This document shows positions 37,470 to 48,874 of a stretch of 64,000 nt of DNA, one piece after another; the stretch's first letter is position 1; every line of letters starts with the position of its first letter. The translations under genes and the position numbers were made by a program. The DNA lies in assembly GCA_032622095.1 (NCBI GenBank), contig CP136063.1, forward strand, positions 86,775,980 through 86,839,979, read 5' to 3'. The notes under the pieces are model-generated. The model was not told the origin of the DNA. It was given only the letters and a program-made list of their open reading frames with translations, and did not search any database. The DNA comes from Siphonodentalium dalli (lineage: Eukaryota > Mollusca > Scaphopoda > Gadilida > Siphonodentaliidae).

Positions 37470-39004
37470 AGGCACCCAAGGCATTCGAGGTGGGTTCGTG
37501 CGTCATAGAGTATATATGTAACACAACTATCATCAACAAGTACATGTTGAACAAAATTATTGACTTTCTTCTTATTTTAATTATTATTAGCTCTCCAATA
37601 AAGATAATTCGCATGTCAAAACCATTGTTATATAATTCTGAAATCGTATTCAGCCTAAACTAATTGAACTTATATACTACACGATTAGCGATGTCTGTTG
37701 ACAAATAACTGTAAACTTTTGTTTACATAATAATGATTCCAACACGCGAAATTTCGTTACTGGAGAACTATCAATAATGAACAACAAAGTTGATATATTT
37801 CTCCTTGTTATTCTTAGTGGTGATGTATTTACATATACTTTTTTTGCACATTTATCCACTGCGGGTGCATTTGGGTCCCTTCAAAGTGAATTTAAACTTT
37901 CAAGATTTTAAGGCCACGAAGCATGGTGTTCGCTTGTGCCTCTTTTGATGACTCGAATTTTATACGCAGAATGTACAAACTGTACATGCTCTGAAAGATT
38001 GTTCAGGTCTAATCTGTGACTGTGTTTGACCGCATTAGTGTGGCACCGAAGTGCGGACACGGACATTTTGGTCTTAAAGCTGATTGTTCATTTGAAAAGG
38101 TCTTATACATTTGTATATTTGTAATTTGACGGGTGCATGCCAGCACGAGAACGTTGAGCAATTTGTTAACCTTTGTTTTACGAATCAACTACCAGATGAC
38201 TACAGTTATAATACTATACAGTTAGTATACAATGTTGTGTACAGTATGTGTTTTTTCTTGTACTCGTCGATGCAGGTTGTGGTGAAATGTCATATAATGC
38301 AATATTACTTTTCACCACAACCTGGACGAGTACAAGAAAAAAACACATTGTACACAAAATTGTATACTGATATTTTTATTATCCATCTATAAATTATGTT
38401 TATCCAAATGACGTCACCCGCGGAGTCCCGATAATTTTTTAAAAGTCATATTGGACTCGACCGAGTCCATTATGACTTTCGGGAGTCAAATATGACTTTT
38501 GGGAGTCAAATATTACTTTTTCCCGGATTATCCAGCTGGATTATAAAGTAACGGCTTTTGTCCAATCAGAAATAGTGTTAGTTAAGGGACGGATAATAAT
38601 ACATGATACACGCAAAACGCGTCCCCGTTTACTTCATTGTCTCATATAATTAAATGGGTCAAATTGCGTGGTGTGAAAATATGACTTGTTCATCATAAAT
38701 CTGTCATCTTCCCTTCTTTGTAGCTGATTTGGTGTCACGATGTCACCTTATCGCCACAGGGCTGCGAGCTTCATCGGTTAATATTTCACGATCACATTTT
38801 ACTTGGCTTCATGCGAATAATCTATAATGCGTTTTTTTTCCTCTTCTATTTTAAGCATAGAAAATGAGGAGCAAATAGTATATATAATATATATATGTAT
38901 ATCTTTGAGATTGTCTAACGGCACATTTAGAGACGAAATGGACATTAAAGGTGTATTCAAGGTACAAGACCCCAGTAACAGTTTATTATTGATAATGTAC
39001 AACA
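37470..39004. other. Intergenic, no gene seen
   Basis: Apart from the long hairpin at 38225-38367, holds 'gggagtcaaatatgacttt' in tandem near 38480-38515. No coding region recognised. Confidence 0.5.
38225..38367. repeat. Long inverted repeat with about 60-bp arms
   Basis: Left arm includes 'cttgtactcgtc' and 'caggttgtggtgaaa'. The right arm is the inverse ('tttcaccacaacctg', 'gacgagtacaag') and continues outward to 'gtatac' on both sides. The loop is about 20 bp. Confidence 0.85.
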
Positions 39005-39464
39005 TTAAAGGTCCACTTAATTTTCGAACCCCAAGAATCACATTTTATATAAAATATATGATCGACATATTGTATACCGTTTGAAAGAGGATTCTCCAAA
39101 ACAATGTATTATCAACGTATCCGGTGTAATAAACTATGAACATGTTGTTTTTTGTTGAGGAATTAATATCGACGTGTTTCTGTGCTTAATTTTTATCTGG
39201 ACTGTACTGCAAAATCTATTTTTTCAATGGGAGGGGAATAACTCTATATCTTAGTTTGAATTATGTTGCATTCTGGTAGCGAAACGGGGAAAATGATTCT
39301 ATTTCCTATTACTCTATATATGGGCACCTTCTGGGTCACAAACATTCGAAATGGTGATGAATTATAATATTTTAATCATATTTTATGTCATAGATTGTTA
39401 TTAAAACCGTATATCAAGGCACTATAAAAAAATAATCGGTGACTCGAAAATTAATCGGCCTTTA
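39005..39464. mobile_element. AGGCCCACTTAA-family MITE, copy 2
   Basis: Left TTAAAGGTCCACTTAATTTT, right AAAATTAATCGGCCTTTA, where the final TTAA has decayed to TTAT. Interior collinear with copy 1, including 'atcaacgtatccggtgtaa'. Confidence 0.8.
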
Positions 39465-41238
39465 TATGATAATTAATATTGTATTCGCTGCAATGTGTTG
39501 TTTTAAAACTAAAATTTATGTCAAACATTTTTATGACTTTCGTTCATTTTTGTTAAATGACCATCAGTTTGAAAATGTCCAACAATATGGGGTATCAGGT
39601 TGGAAACTCCAAAGTGCTGGAAAGTATGAGGCACCAGTTAGGGCTGTAACGATAAACTTGGTCACGATATACGTATTCCTGAATCACGATACATCAACCA
39701 TCACGATATATACGCTAATTAAATTATTGTTCTCAAATGGAATATACCACCTAAAATATCAGAGTCAACATATTTATAACTGGAGATAGAGTTCAATCTT
39801 AGCTAAAATGCAGTTTAATCGTAAGCTATACGGGTCAAATAAACATGTAATAGACATGTCAATTTGAGGGAACAGGTTTTGCTGTTTTACATGCATATGC
39901 CGATCTTCAGAAATTTACGCGATTTCCTGTATCACGACGATTTTAAGTATCATTTGAACGTGTATCGCGATACATTAAATTCTTGACCAGTTGGAAAATT
40001 CTAACCCAAAGGTGGGGTGCAAATGGTATATAAATCAAATTAGAATTGAAGAATACCGCTCCGCATTTTACTTTTATGCTCTTTTCAAAAGAAGACCTTC
40101 TTTATTGAACCGACATTATATATCTTATTTCATAATGTTCCAGTGAATGTTCCGGTATAATTATATAATCGATACGTTGGCTTTTCTTTCGATTTTGTCA
40201 CACGAGCAACCTCTTGTATATCTACACTCTATAATCTAAAATGGCATATTCATTTAAGTTCAATTTTCTAAAGCCAAATGCTCGTGTATCTGATAAATTG
40301 CATGAAAAGAGTTACAAAAAGTTAACAAGACAGTGAGCTATAAGATCAACTGATCAACAATACGGGTATGTAAACATACCATTAGAGTGTCACGTCTGAT
40401 CATTGTAATGCACACCGGGTGTATCATAGATCGTTCAATGGATCCCGGGCCGTGAAATGAGCTAATCGACGTCAAACGATTATTGACATGGACTTTCAGA
40501 AAGGTTTTTTGATTTTATCTGCTTTAAAAATCAGTCTATGTCTAAAAAATAAATTTGTCTTATTCTAGCATGCATGCATATATATGCACACATTACCTTC
40601 ATGTGGGTCTACGTCGTAACTTATTTAACTGTGAACTTTAGTTTGGTTTGAGCTATGATTTGTTGGAATAGGGCGTTTATCGTTCGAAAGACAGACACAA
40701 TGCCGAGGTGAGTGTCTTACGCATATTTAACTCTTTCTCTGCTGATTGACAATTGCAGAATGATTCCTATTCGTGTTTGTGAAATGTTCCGGTAGTAAGT
40801 TCAACAACGGTCGATGGAACTACTCGTCAATGAGTATTTAGCAAAGAAATGGTTAAAAGTGCCCGACTCGACACCCATAATTTAACTATATCTTCGGCAT
40901 TGGAAGTACCGTCGAGGAAGCCACCTTTAAATTTTCAGCGCTATTAGCTAGATTTCGATTTTTTTTTAATCTGTTCAGTTTATCCACCTCCTATTTTTCC
41001 GGCTGAATCAAGAGGTGATGCTAGAGTGAATAATAAAATAAAAGGTCGCTGACCAAAATGTCCCCCGACGAAGGCGGCAGGTTTCAGATCCCCGTACTAC
41101 ACACAAACTGTATGATAAATTGATTACTCCAATATAATACAAAGTGCATATTCATATAAATATGTTTAACATCTTCAACGAGTCGAGAAACTTGAAGGGT
41201 CAAGAACTCTAAAATAAAAAAAACCCCATAAAACATTT
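39465..41238. other. Intergenic, no gene seen
   Basis: A 'cacgata' rich stretch near 39660-39710 with partial inverses near 39930-39970 hints at an old element. Otherwise nothing recognised. Confidence 0.45.
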
Positions 41239-41590
41239 CTATGTCGAAAATGGCAATAACTCCGACAAAATAACTCCGACTGAACTCAAAATCGCAGGTA
41301 CACGGGTTCCCATGCCGGTTGACATTTGTGCCAAGTTAAAAACAAATTTACTGGGAAATGACGGAATACAGGCTCGGACAAAAGATGAGTCCCCCTGCAC
41401 CGGTGTACGATTCCATGTCGAAAAGGGGCAACAAGTCCGCCAAAATTAGTTCAACCGAACTCAAAATCGCAGGTACGGAGGTTCCCATGCTGGCTGACAT
41501 ATGTGCCAAGTTTTAAAAAGATTGACCAGAGAATGACAGAATACAGGATCGGACAAAGTTCCGGACGGACGGACGGACGGACGCGGGTCA
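41239..41590. repeat. Pearl-like tandem modules, two units
   Basis: 'atgtcgaaaa' followed by 'aactcaaaatcgcaggtac' occurs twice about 172 bp apart. The second unit ends in (GGAC)n at 41566-41582. Confidence 0.65.
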
Positions 41591-43066
41591 TTAGTATAGT
41601 CCTCCGATAGAATGTCGGGGACAATACACAAAGGAGAATAACTTTAAAAGGGAAAATGCGAACATTACCAACACTTTATTGAAAGCCCCTGTGATGGTGA
41701 ACATCCATATTTTTTACCCAATTATTGTATTGCGATCTTATGAACGACTAGGAATGTGCGTACTGTACATGCACTTAACTGATATATAACAGTTTTTTTT
41801 AGTACCGTCAGTTAGGTAGGACGGAGCACATTTTTATGGATTCATCACACACGACAAACCTTCGAAGGAACAAAGTTTATTCAATTTGAACACGCGCTTC
41901 ACAAACAACCAAGACAATACAGAATCTGAAACAATTTCCAATTCAATCGCTCCCACTGGCACATAGCCAATCACATCACTAATATTCCATGGCGTACCAT
42001 TTGTCACTATAATTGACACTCATTCAAGCGCAACATTATACCTGCATGGTCATCATTCATATAGGATGGACTAAATATCAGATAACGAATACCTGTGCCA
42101 AATTTCATAACAATATTACCAATATATTTGGAGAAAAACCCTCGATTGATGGAGGACTTATTTTTTTTTTGGGCACTTATACGTTAGAACCTCGATCGAG
42201 AGCACCCTAACTGCTGTCGTTCGGGGAAACGGTTAACTCAACTATTTAGCAATTTTCATCCTACTGTTTTATGGATATGTTATATCAAATGCATGCTAAT
42301 AAGAAGGAGAAGTTCACCGTTGACTACATAACAGTCATTTGAACCGTTACCATCCAGAAAAATACCATACCAAGAGTGATAATGGCTTCACAGCAAGCTA
42401 TCGAAAACTGGGCCATATCACAGTCAGTTGTGTAGCAAATTATATGCGTGAAATATGAATTGCAAAATTGCTTTTGTCGTTGAACTATAATTTGAGGTAG
42501 TTAAACAGTAAAATTAATCATGCAAATTTCAATTTCCATTTTGAGAATTTAAATTATACACGGATGCAGTCACAATGGATTGTGAAAGACAAGAACTATA
42601 CAGTATGATACATTTTACAGTCGGCCCAGATGTACATTTTGCTCAAAAGTTACGCATTTCAAATCAAGTTTAAAGATAATTCTGTCTGCAGCAAGTATTT
42701 GGTATACTGAAAATCACACTTTCTATATATTATGCCATGAACAATTCTTGACATATCACTGTTTTCAGGTACCAAGAACTACTTTAAAACTATATACCTT
42801 TTCAGAAGTACAGCTTGTATATCAATGATACTATACACGAAGATCATAACTGCTATAGGGCCTTATATTTTCTAGATTCAAGAATTTCATAATTATTCTT
42901 AATTAGAAAGACAGTCACCCATACTCATATTATATAATATATCTCATATTATACCATACATCTCATAATATATCATACATCTCACGTAACGAGTCGACAC
43001 CCACCCATACTCATGTTATATCATAAATCTCACGGAACGAGTCTGACCGACTCTTAGTTCCCATGC
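41591..43066. other. Intergenic, no gene seen
   Basis: AT-rich. Near 42920-43045 short motifs 'atactcatattat' and 'atctcacg(t/g)aacgagtc' are repeated. No coding region recognised. Confidence 0.45.
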
Positions 43067-43129
43067 TTTATTGATTATAATAATGTGATACATTGATGGA
43101 AAGAGCTCTACATTATTATAATCAATAAA
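43067..43129. repeat. 20-bp perfect-arm hairpin
   Basis: 'tttattgattataataatgt' and its exact inverse, separated by 23 bp. Confidence 0.85.
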
Positions 43130-43344
43130 TTTGAAAAAATGATCAAGGAAATATGGGTTGATACACAAATCGGACTTGGCACTGAAAGGGTTAAACTCAT
43201 TGTAAAATTACATTATATGATAAAATGTTACGAGAAGTCTGTTTGGTACTGTATATCAACCACAGGAGCTTGGAATTTGGTCAAAACCCCTCTTTTATTG
43301 GCGGAACCACCTCCCGTGACCATAGTTCCCGGGACCATAGTTTC

Positions 43345-43460
43345 TTGTACTGGTTTAATTTTGTTAGCACTAATTACCTCAGTTGGCAGCCTATTCCACA
43401 TTGGTCGAATTCTCAACGTAAACAAGTCTTTTCTGACATCTTCCTTGATGTATTTGATGA
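43345..43460 (-). pseudogene. Possible non-LTR retrotransposon C-terminal fragment
   Basis: The minus strand reads EDVRKDLFTLRIRPMWNRLP then TEVISAN. It resembles the 'LRKxxFSxRVVxxWNxLPxEVVxA' tail that follows reverse transcriptase in CR1/Jockey-like LINEs. No RT core is found upstream, so at most a 5'-truncated relic. The similarity is recalled, not searched. Confidence 0.4.
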
Positions 43461-43904
43461 TCATTTTATGAATGCCTTCTTGTCGGCATACGTCGCATCG
43501 GCGGATTGCGTTTCGACTTTGATCATAAACAACAGGTTGTACCATGGGTTCTCCACCGCGACATATTAAATCATGAACAGGATGGAACCCAGATATAAAA
43601 CAAGAGGTTGCACCACGGGTGCTGGGGTACTGCCATGGTGACAAATTGTAAATATATGGGCAGGTCGGAAACTAAATTGTGAAATAAAATATGATGAACG
43701 AACAAATTACTTGACAATTATATAATGAAAACCTGTAATTCCTTACAGTGAATATAATCCAATCCGATCAGAGTTGGGAGTACACAATCATGTAGTTACG
43801 GCAACAATATTAACCTTGACTAAATGTGAGAACGGATGCAATTTCGGATTTAATTATTTGTGAATAATTTTGAAGTTTGATTGTCAAATGTTTATAAGGT
43901 AACA

Positions 43905-44230
43905 TTTCAGATAAACAAAGAGGGATAACACTTGAACGGAAAATGTGAACAACGTCAATGAACCTTCTTTTGAAAGCCCTCCTGTTGCCAAACCTGCATA
44001 CCAAATTTAATCGATATCCGATAATCCGTTGAGATATATGAGCGGACGGACGGAAATCCAACATTTTCAGATAAACAAAGAGGGATAAATCTTGAATGGA
44101 AAATGTGAACAACGTCAATGGACACTCTTTTGAAAGCCCTCCTGATTGATGACAAACGCGCATACCAAATTTCACCTAGATCCGATAACACATTGTTGAG
44201 ATATGTGAGCGGACAGACGGATGGCCGGAC
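43905..44230. repeat. Pearl-like tandem modules, period about 160 bp
   Basis: 'ataaacaaagagggataa' begins at 43911 and 44071. Each unit contains 'tgaacaacgtcaatg', 'ttgaaagccctcct', 'cataccaaattt' and a 'gcggacggacgg' tail. Confidence 0.75.
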
Positions 44231-44359
44231 GCATGTAATCCAGGCAGTGTACTCCCCATCTTTTGGATGGGGGTACAACAAAAAGTCGCCACCTCCACCT
44301 CGGGTGATGGCATACCCACATGGTGCCAAGTTTAAACATGGGCAGGAAGGAAACCAGAT

Positions 44360-45881
44360 TTAAAGGCCCACTTAATTTTTAAACCCCCAGTACACATACA
44401 TAAAATATATGCCATATTATATACCATTTGAATGAGGAAGCTCCAAAACATTGTATTTTCAACTTATCCGGTGTAATAAACTGTGGACGTGTTGTTTTTG
44501 TTGAGTTACCGATGTTTTTTGTGCTTAAGTTTCATCTAGTTTTGTTGTGCAAAATGTATTATTTTCAATGGAGGGGGGGGGGGGAACTCTATATATTTTA
44601 AAGATATAGTTATTCCCCTTTCATTGAAAATGCATTTTTAGTTTGCATTGTGAGTCATAACGAGGGGGGGGGGTCTTTTTATGATTTCAACTGTGTTATA
44701 TTTCTCTATGGGCATCTTTCAAATGGCGATGAATTATAGTATTTTAATCATATTTTATGGCAAAGATCGTTACTAAAACCGCATATCAAGGCACTAAAAC
44801 GAGAGGCCGATCACGATCGGCAGATGTTAACCCATCCCTTGGCGATAGTAAATTACTCTGATCGGAACCATAAATGAGAGTTTTGATGGTGACTTATAGA
44901 GTATACTGTTATGCACTAGTATAGACAATGTACATAACACAAATTATTGAAATTAATGGGTAACTCACATTTATATAAGAGAATGCAATGGAACCGGATC
45001 TGTAATGCTGCACCACCACAGCCTTGGATTAAATGTGAAAAGGTGACCTGGACATGGAATACTTGGTCAAGAGATTCCAATTTAAGTTTACAATGATAAT
45101 GTATCAAATTCAACCCACAACAGCCATCAAGATAAACACCTCAATGCTGACCCATTAGTATCAATTATACAGCAGAGCTGTCAACAAATCACAGGCATTG
45201 TTTGTGTTAAAGTCTGGCATCTCTATGAAACCAATAACATTTATAATGACCTCATACCATCTGTAGAGTGATGTTCTAGTCTACTGTTAACAGCATGTGA
45301 TGTGTATTGTTGAAACTTTTTTTTAAATTAGATACCATAGCTTTCTTTATCTGCACAATGGCATAAGAGACATCAGAAAATAATATAGCCATATTAATAG
45401 CTAAGTAGTCCAAAGGCATGGGATGGAATTGTTAAAATATCGCTCCAAACAAATTTACCAGGACATAACAATATTTTGATCCGATTTAAACCAACTTTGG
45501 TGTGCTGATTCAGGGTGCCCTTGGCGGAGTTATAATGGTGTTAGTTTTTCAAATTTTGTTAACTTTAAATAAAAAAAAAATGTTTTTTGAATTATTAAAT
45601 TTTTTTTTTAATTTATTTATTTATATATTTTTTTTAATTGAGCAAGGAATTAAATTAAAAAAAAAATTCTTTTAAGAGTGAATATTTTTTCGAAAAAGTG
45701 CCATAACTCAGTTAAAAATAGTCGGATCAAACCCATATTCGAACTTGATCTGTCTTTTGTGCTGAGAAATTAATATACAAAATTTGGTTCCAATCAGATA
45801 GAAAATGTTCAAGTTATCGCACCATGCGTAAAGTGTCTACAGACAGACAGACTAATGACTCGAAATTAAGTGGATCTTTAA
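44360..45881. mobile_element. AGGCCCACTTAA-family MITE, copy 3, interrupted
   Basis: The left part (44360-44802) matches copy 1 up to 'tatcaaggcacta'. The right part (about 45852-45881) supplies the missing end 'gactcgaaattaag...ctttaa'. Between them lies another repeat, so this copy was split by a later insertion. Confidence 0.75.
44803..45851. mobile_element. Second copy of the 4216-type repeat, inserted in a MITE
   Basis: Begins with the hairpin 'ggccgatcacgatcggc' and follows the 4216-5390 element through 'catttatataagagaatgca', 'gataactccgt'-type modules and 'gtgtctacagacagacag'. 'ACTAA' occurs at both borders and may be a short target duplication. Confidence 0.65.
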
Positions 45882-45889
45882 AACAAACT

Positions 45890-46440
45890 AAGAAGGATAA
45901 CTCTAGAATGGAAAACGTAAATAATGTCAGTTGGTGACTCTTTTTGATAGCAGTCACTGCACGAAGGCGAATAATCAGATCTGATAACCCATGGCTGAGA
46001 TCTGCACGGACGGGCACACAAAGACATTATTTCCAGATGAACAAAGAAGTATATCTTTGAAATGGAAAAATGTGAGCAACGTCATTTCCTCCTCATTTGA
46101 AAGCACTGATGATGGCAAACACCTGTGCACAATTTAATTCATATTCGATAACGCATGGCTGAGATATAATCCCGGATGGATGCACAGACAGACATGTAAA
46201 CGTTAACGTCATTTGAGAATGGGAATGAAACAACTCTTTGGAAAGCACTCGCGATGGTGAACCTCCATACTAAATTGCACAAACATACGACACTCCATGC
46301 ATGAGTGAGATATCTGCGTGGATGGACAGAAACCATTGTTTCCAGATGAAAAAAAGGAGAACTCGAGAATGAAAAAACATCCTTTTTTGAAAGTACTTTC
46401 GGTGGTACCCCCCCCCCCCATACCAAATTTCATTCAGATC
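45890..46440. repeat. Degenerate pearl-like tandem modules
   Basis: About four decayed units with 'gaaagcactc(g)c(g)atggtgaa', 'tttccagatgaa' and 'tgagatat' motifs. A C homopolymer near 46410-46419. Confidence 0.6.
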
Positions 46441-46466
46441 TGATAACCCATGGGTGATGCATAAGC

Positions 46467-46893
46467 CAAGCCTTGAAATAGTGTCTGTCATTTGAAGAAT
46501 GAGGTCCCCAGATGGTGATTTTAGTGATGCTACCCCGCACAGCAGGCTAGCATCAACAAATTCACCTTCTGTGAACCTCATTCTGCTGAGGCCTCAATTG
46601 CTATGGGAAACCTAGAATCAGATTGAAGTTCCCCAGTTAAAACTGGTGATGTTCACCCATTAGTCACCTCGATTACGCATTTTATCTTCTGCAAATTAGA
46701 GGATATAGAAACTGAACAGAAGGTGAAAAAGTAACTAAAAACAATGTTAATTTAAGGCTATAGATACTTCCAAGAAGATGAAGCAGAATTAATGAGGTCC
46801 CCATAGGGTGAATTTGGTGATGCTAGCCCACTGTGCAGGGTAGCATCACTAAATTCACCCTCTTGGGACCTCATTCTTTAGATGACGGACAGA
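46467..46893. mobile_element. CAAGCCTTGAAATAG-type MITE, degenerate
   Basis: CAAGCCTTGAAATAGTGTCT at the left with inverted 'gaggtccccagatggtgat' arms. The right end 'gatgacggacagac' has decayed. Related to 51826 and 61367. Confidence 0.65.
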
Positions 46894-48167
46894 CAATGTC
46901 AATCCAGTATAATCACACACCCTCTACATTCACACAGTTAGCGCCCATAAGAATCAGCACATTTCGCCATACGGTTTACACGAACTTTTCCGAGGTTCAT
47001 AAACCAATATCTGAAGTTGATACTTCATAAAAAACCATGAACCACCTATGTCATTTCAAGCCGATCATGGGTACGTGTTCGCTACATGTTGTACACTTCA
47101 TAAAATGCTATGAACAACCTACATCACTTCCAAGATGATTGGGAGACTTTGTGTTACTTACAATTGTTTTAGTAGTATTGAAAAGTTGTTCATGTTCTGT
47201 TCTATTAAAATGGAGTTGTATATGATTATAAGGAATGACTTGAATATCGATTGGGGTCATTGGTTTTGACCGGCAGAGTAATTAAACAAAGTTTGTTTAA
47301 GAAATGAATATAGTGTTCGGGGTTTACACTAAGTGTGCCCCCAACGACCACAGTGTGGTATCCCCCAATAACACAGACACACACTACATTCATTTGTTTA
47401 TATTCATAAAGCTTTTTGATGATTTATTCCCATAAAAAAGCTGAGTGTATTCTTATTTATTTTGACGAAATCTGCCGATAATTTGAGACTAGCCCACACA
47501 GCACATTAAGTTTACCCAATTTAAGATGTTCAAACTCTTAGCTACGATAACTTGATCGATATATATAACTGGTTTCAGATGCAATTCGGCTGAACTTATA
47601 GAAGCATGCCCAATTATTCTGCTGACTGCATTTGGTGATTAGTTCAGTTTTAACTTTCTGTTCATTATACACTCTTCGCATTATGGGGATGTGAACCAGA
47701 TAACCCAATTGGCAGTTGACCAATCAAACAACATTCAATTTTCTTATAGTTATCCACGGGAACAGCCAGAAGCAGTTTTTCCTTGGAATGTAAGTTATCA
47801 CGCCCTGGTGCATACAACGTAAGAAGGTCCGAGATGTATACTGGAGAAGAGGAATGAAAGTAACGATAGCAGAACGGTGCTAACTTGAAATATAGCTCTG
47901 ATCACCGACCACGTTTGACAACATTGTAAGCACCATTCACATAGGCACCATTTTATTGCACAAACTTTTCTCATTTCTAATTAAGTGTCCCAATACAGAC
48001 CCAAAACGCCACCTCTATGGTGGGCATTGGACACCATACCATAGGCGATGGCAACGACACTAACCCTCTCCAATTTTTTGAACGTGACTTGATCAGCATC
48101 ACTAATTATATCACCGCAATGGTTGACAACTTGTGATAACATGAACAAATAATTTCCTTTATTACAG
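46894..48167. other. Region 5' of the esterase-like gene
   Basis: Near 47290-47400 there is a small element with ends like 'atgaatatagtg' and 'cactacattcat'. A first exon or promoter for the gene at 48168 should lie here or farther left, but I could not identify it. Confidence 0.45.
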
Positions 48168-48874
48168 AAATCATAGATCCAGTGGAGTCATCTTATGCAG
48201 CGGGGTCTTATTTATCACTGTCATGAACTTGTGGTTAATACAGATATCCAGATACAGAACATACCATGGTGATCTTCGGCACACGGATGCATACATAGGG
48301 TTTTCTTCCCAGGTGATGCCCCCAGATATGCTAGAAGTGAATGGCAATTCAGGGTCTGGCAAAAGATGCCCGCCGATAAAGTGCAAACATTTTGCAATGA
48401 CAGCATCCCATGGGAAATGGGTTAAGCGACAAATTTCCATATCGGAAAAGGTGGAGATGGCAAGACATCGTGCAGCAGTTTATAAACGATTCAAACTGCC
48501 AGATACCGGTTTCTTCAGAGAGGATGAACTCTGTGGGAACGTTACTGTAGGATCGTTCAGAGCATTGTGTGACCCAGACGGGGACAACCCTTGTTGCTAT
48601 GACAACAGATGCATCAAAAGATCTACAAAAGAGTGTCAGTGTCATCATTGCTATGATTTAAGAACTAAGCTTCACGCAGATATATCAACTTGGGTCCCAG
48701 ACAACCCGTCATGTCATCCTGAAGAAATGACTCCTACTGAGATGTGTGACATTTTGAATGGTAAAAGTTTCACTTTCTTCGGAGACTCAATCGTGAGACA
48801 TGTATATACAGCCTTCCTCATGTTGGTGACTGGAGATATGAATGCTGGCGCATTAGGTGCAACAACACCTAAAC
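48168..48874 (+). CDS. Esterase-like gene, exon with signal anchor and GDS motif
   Basis: Acceptor ttattacag|A and donor AAAC|gtgagt. It encodes the hydrophobic anchor, the Cys-rich region and the nucleophile motif GDS. Met48223 lies inside the hydrophobic stretch, so initiation there would leave a shortened anchor. Confidence 0.85.

Noticed and set aside
43228-43644. 138-residue minus-strand ORF as an intact protein gene
   Set aside because: Only a short internal stretch resembles a LINE tail. No start, splice or flanking exon evidence; listed as a possible pseudogene fragment instead.
48349-48648. Minus-strand ORFs within the esterase-like exon
   Set aside because: Antisense to a conserved coding exon; no domain.
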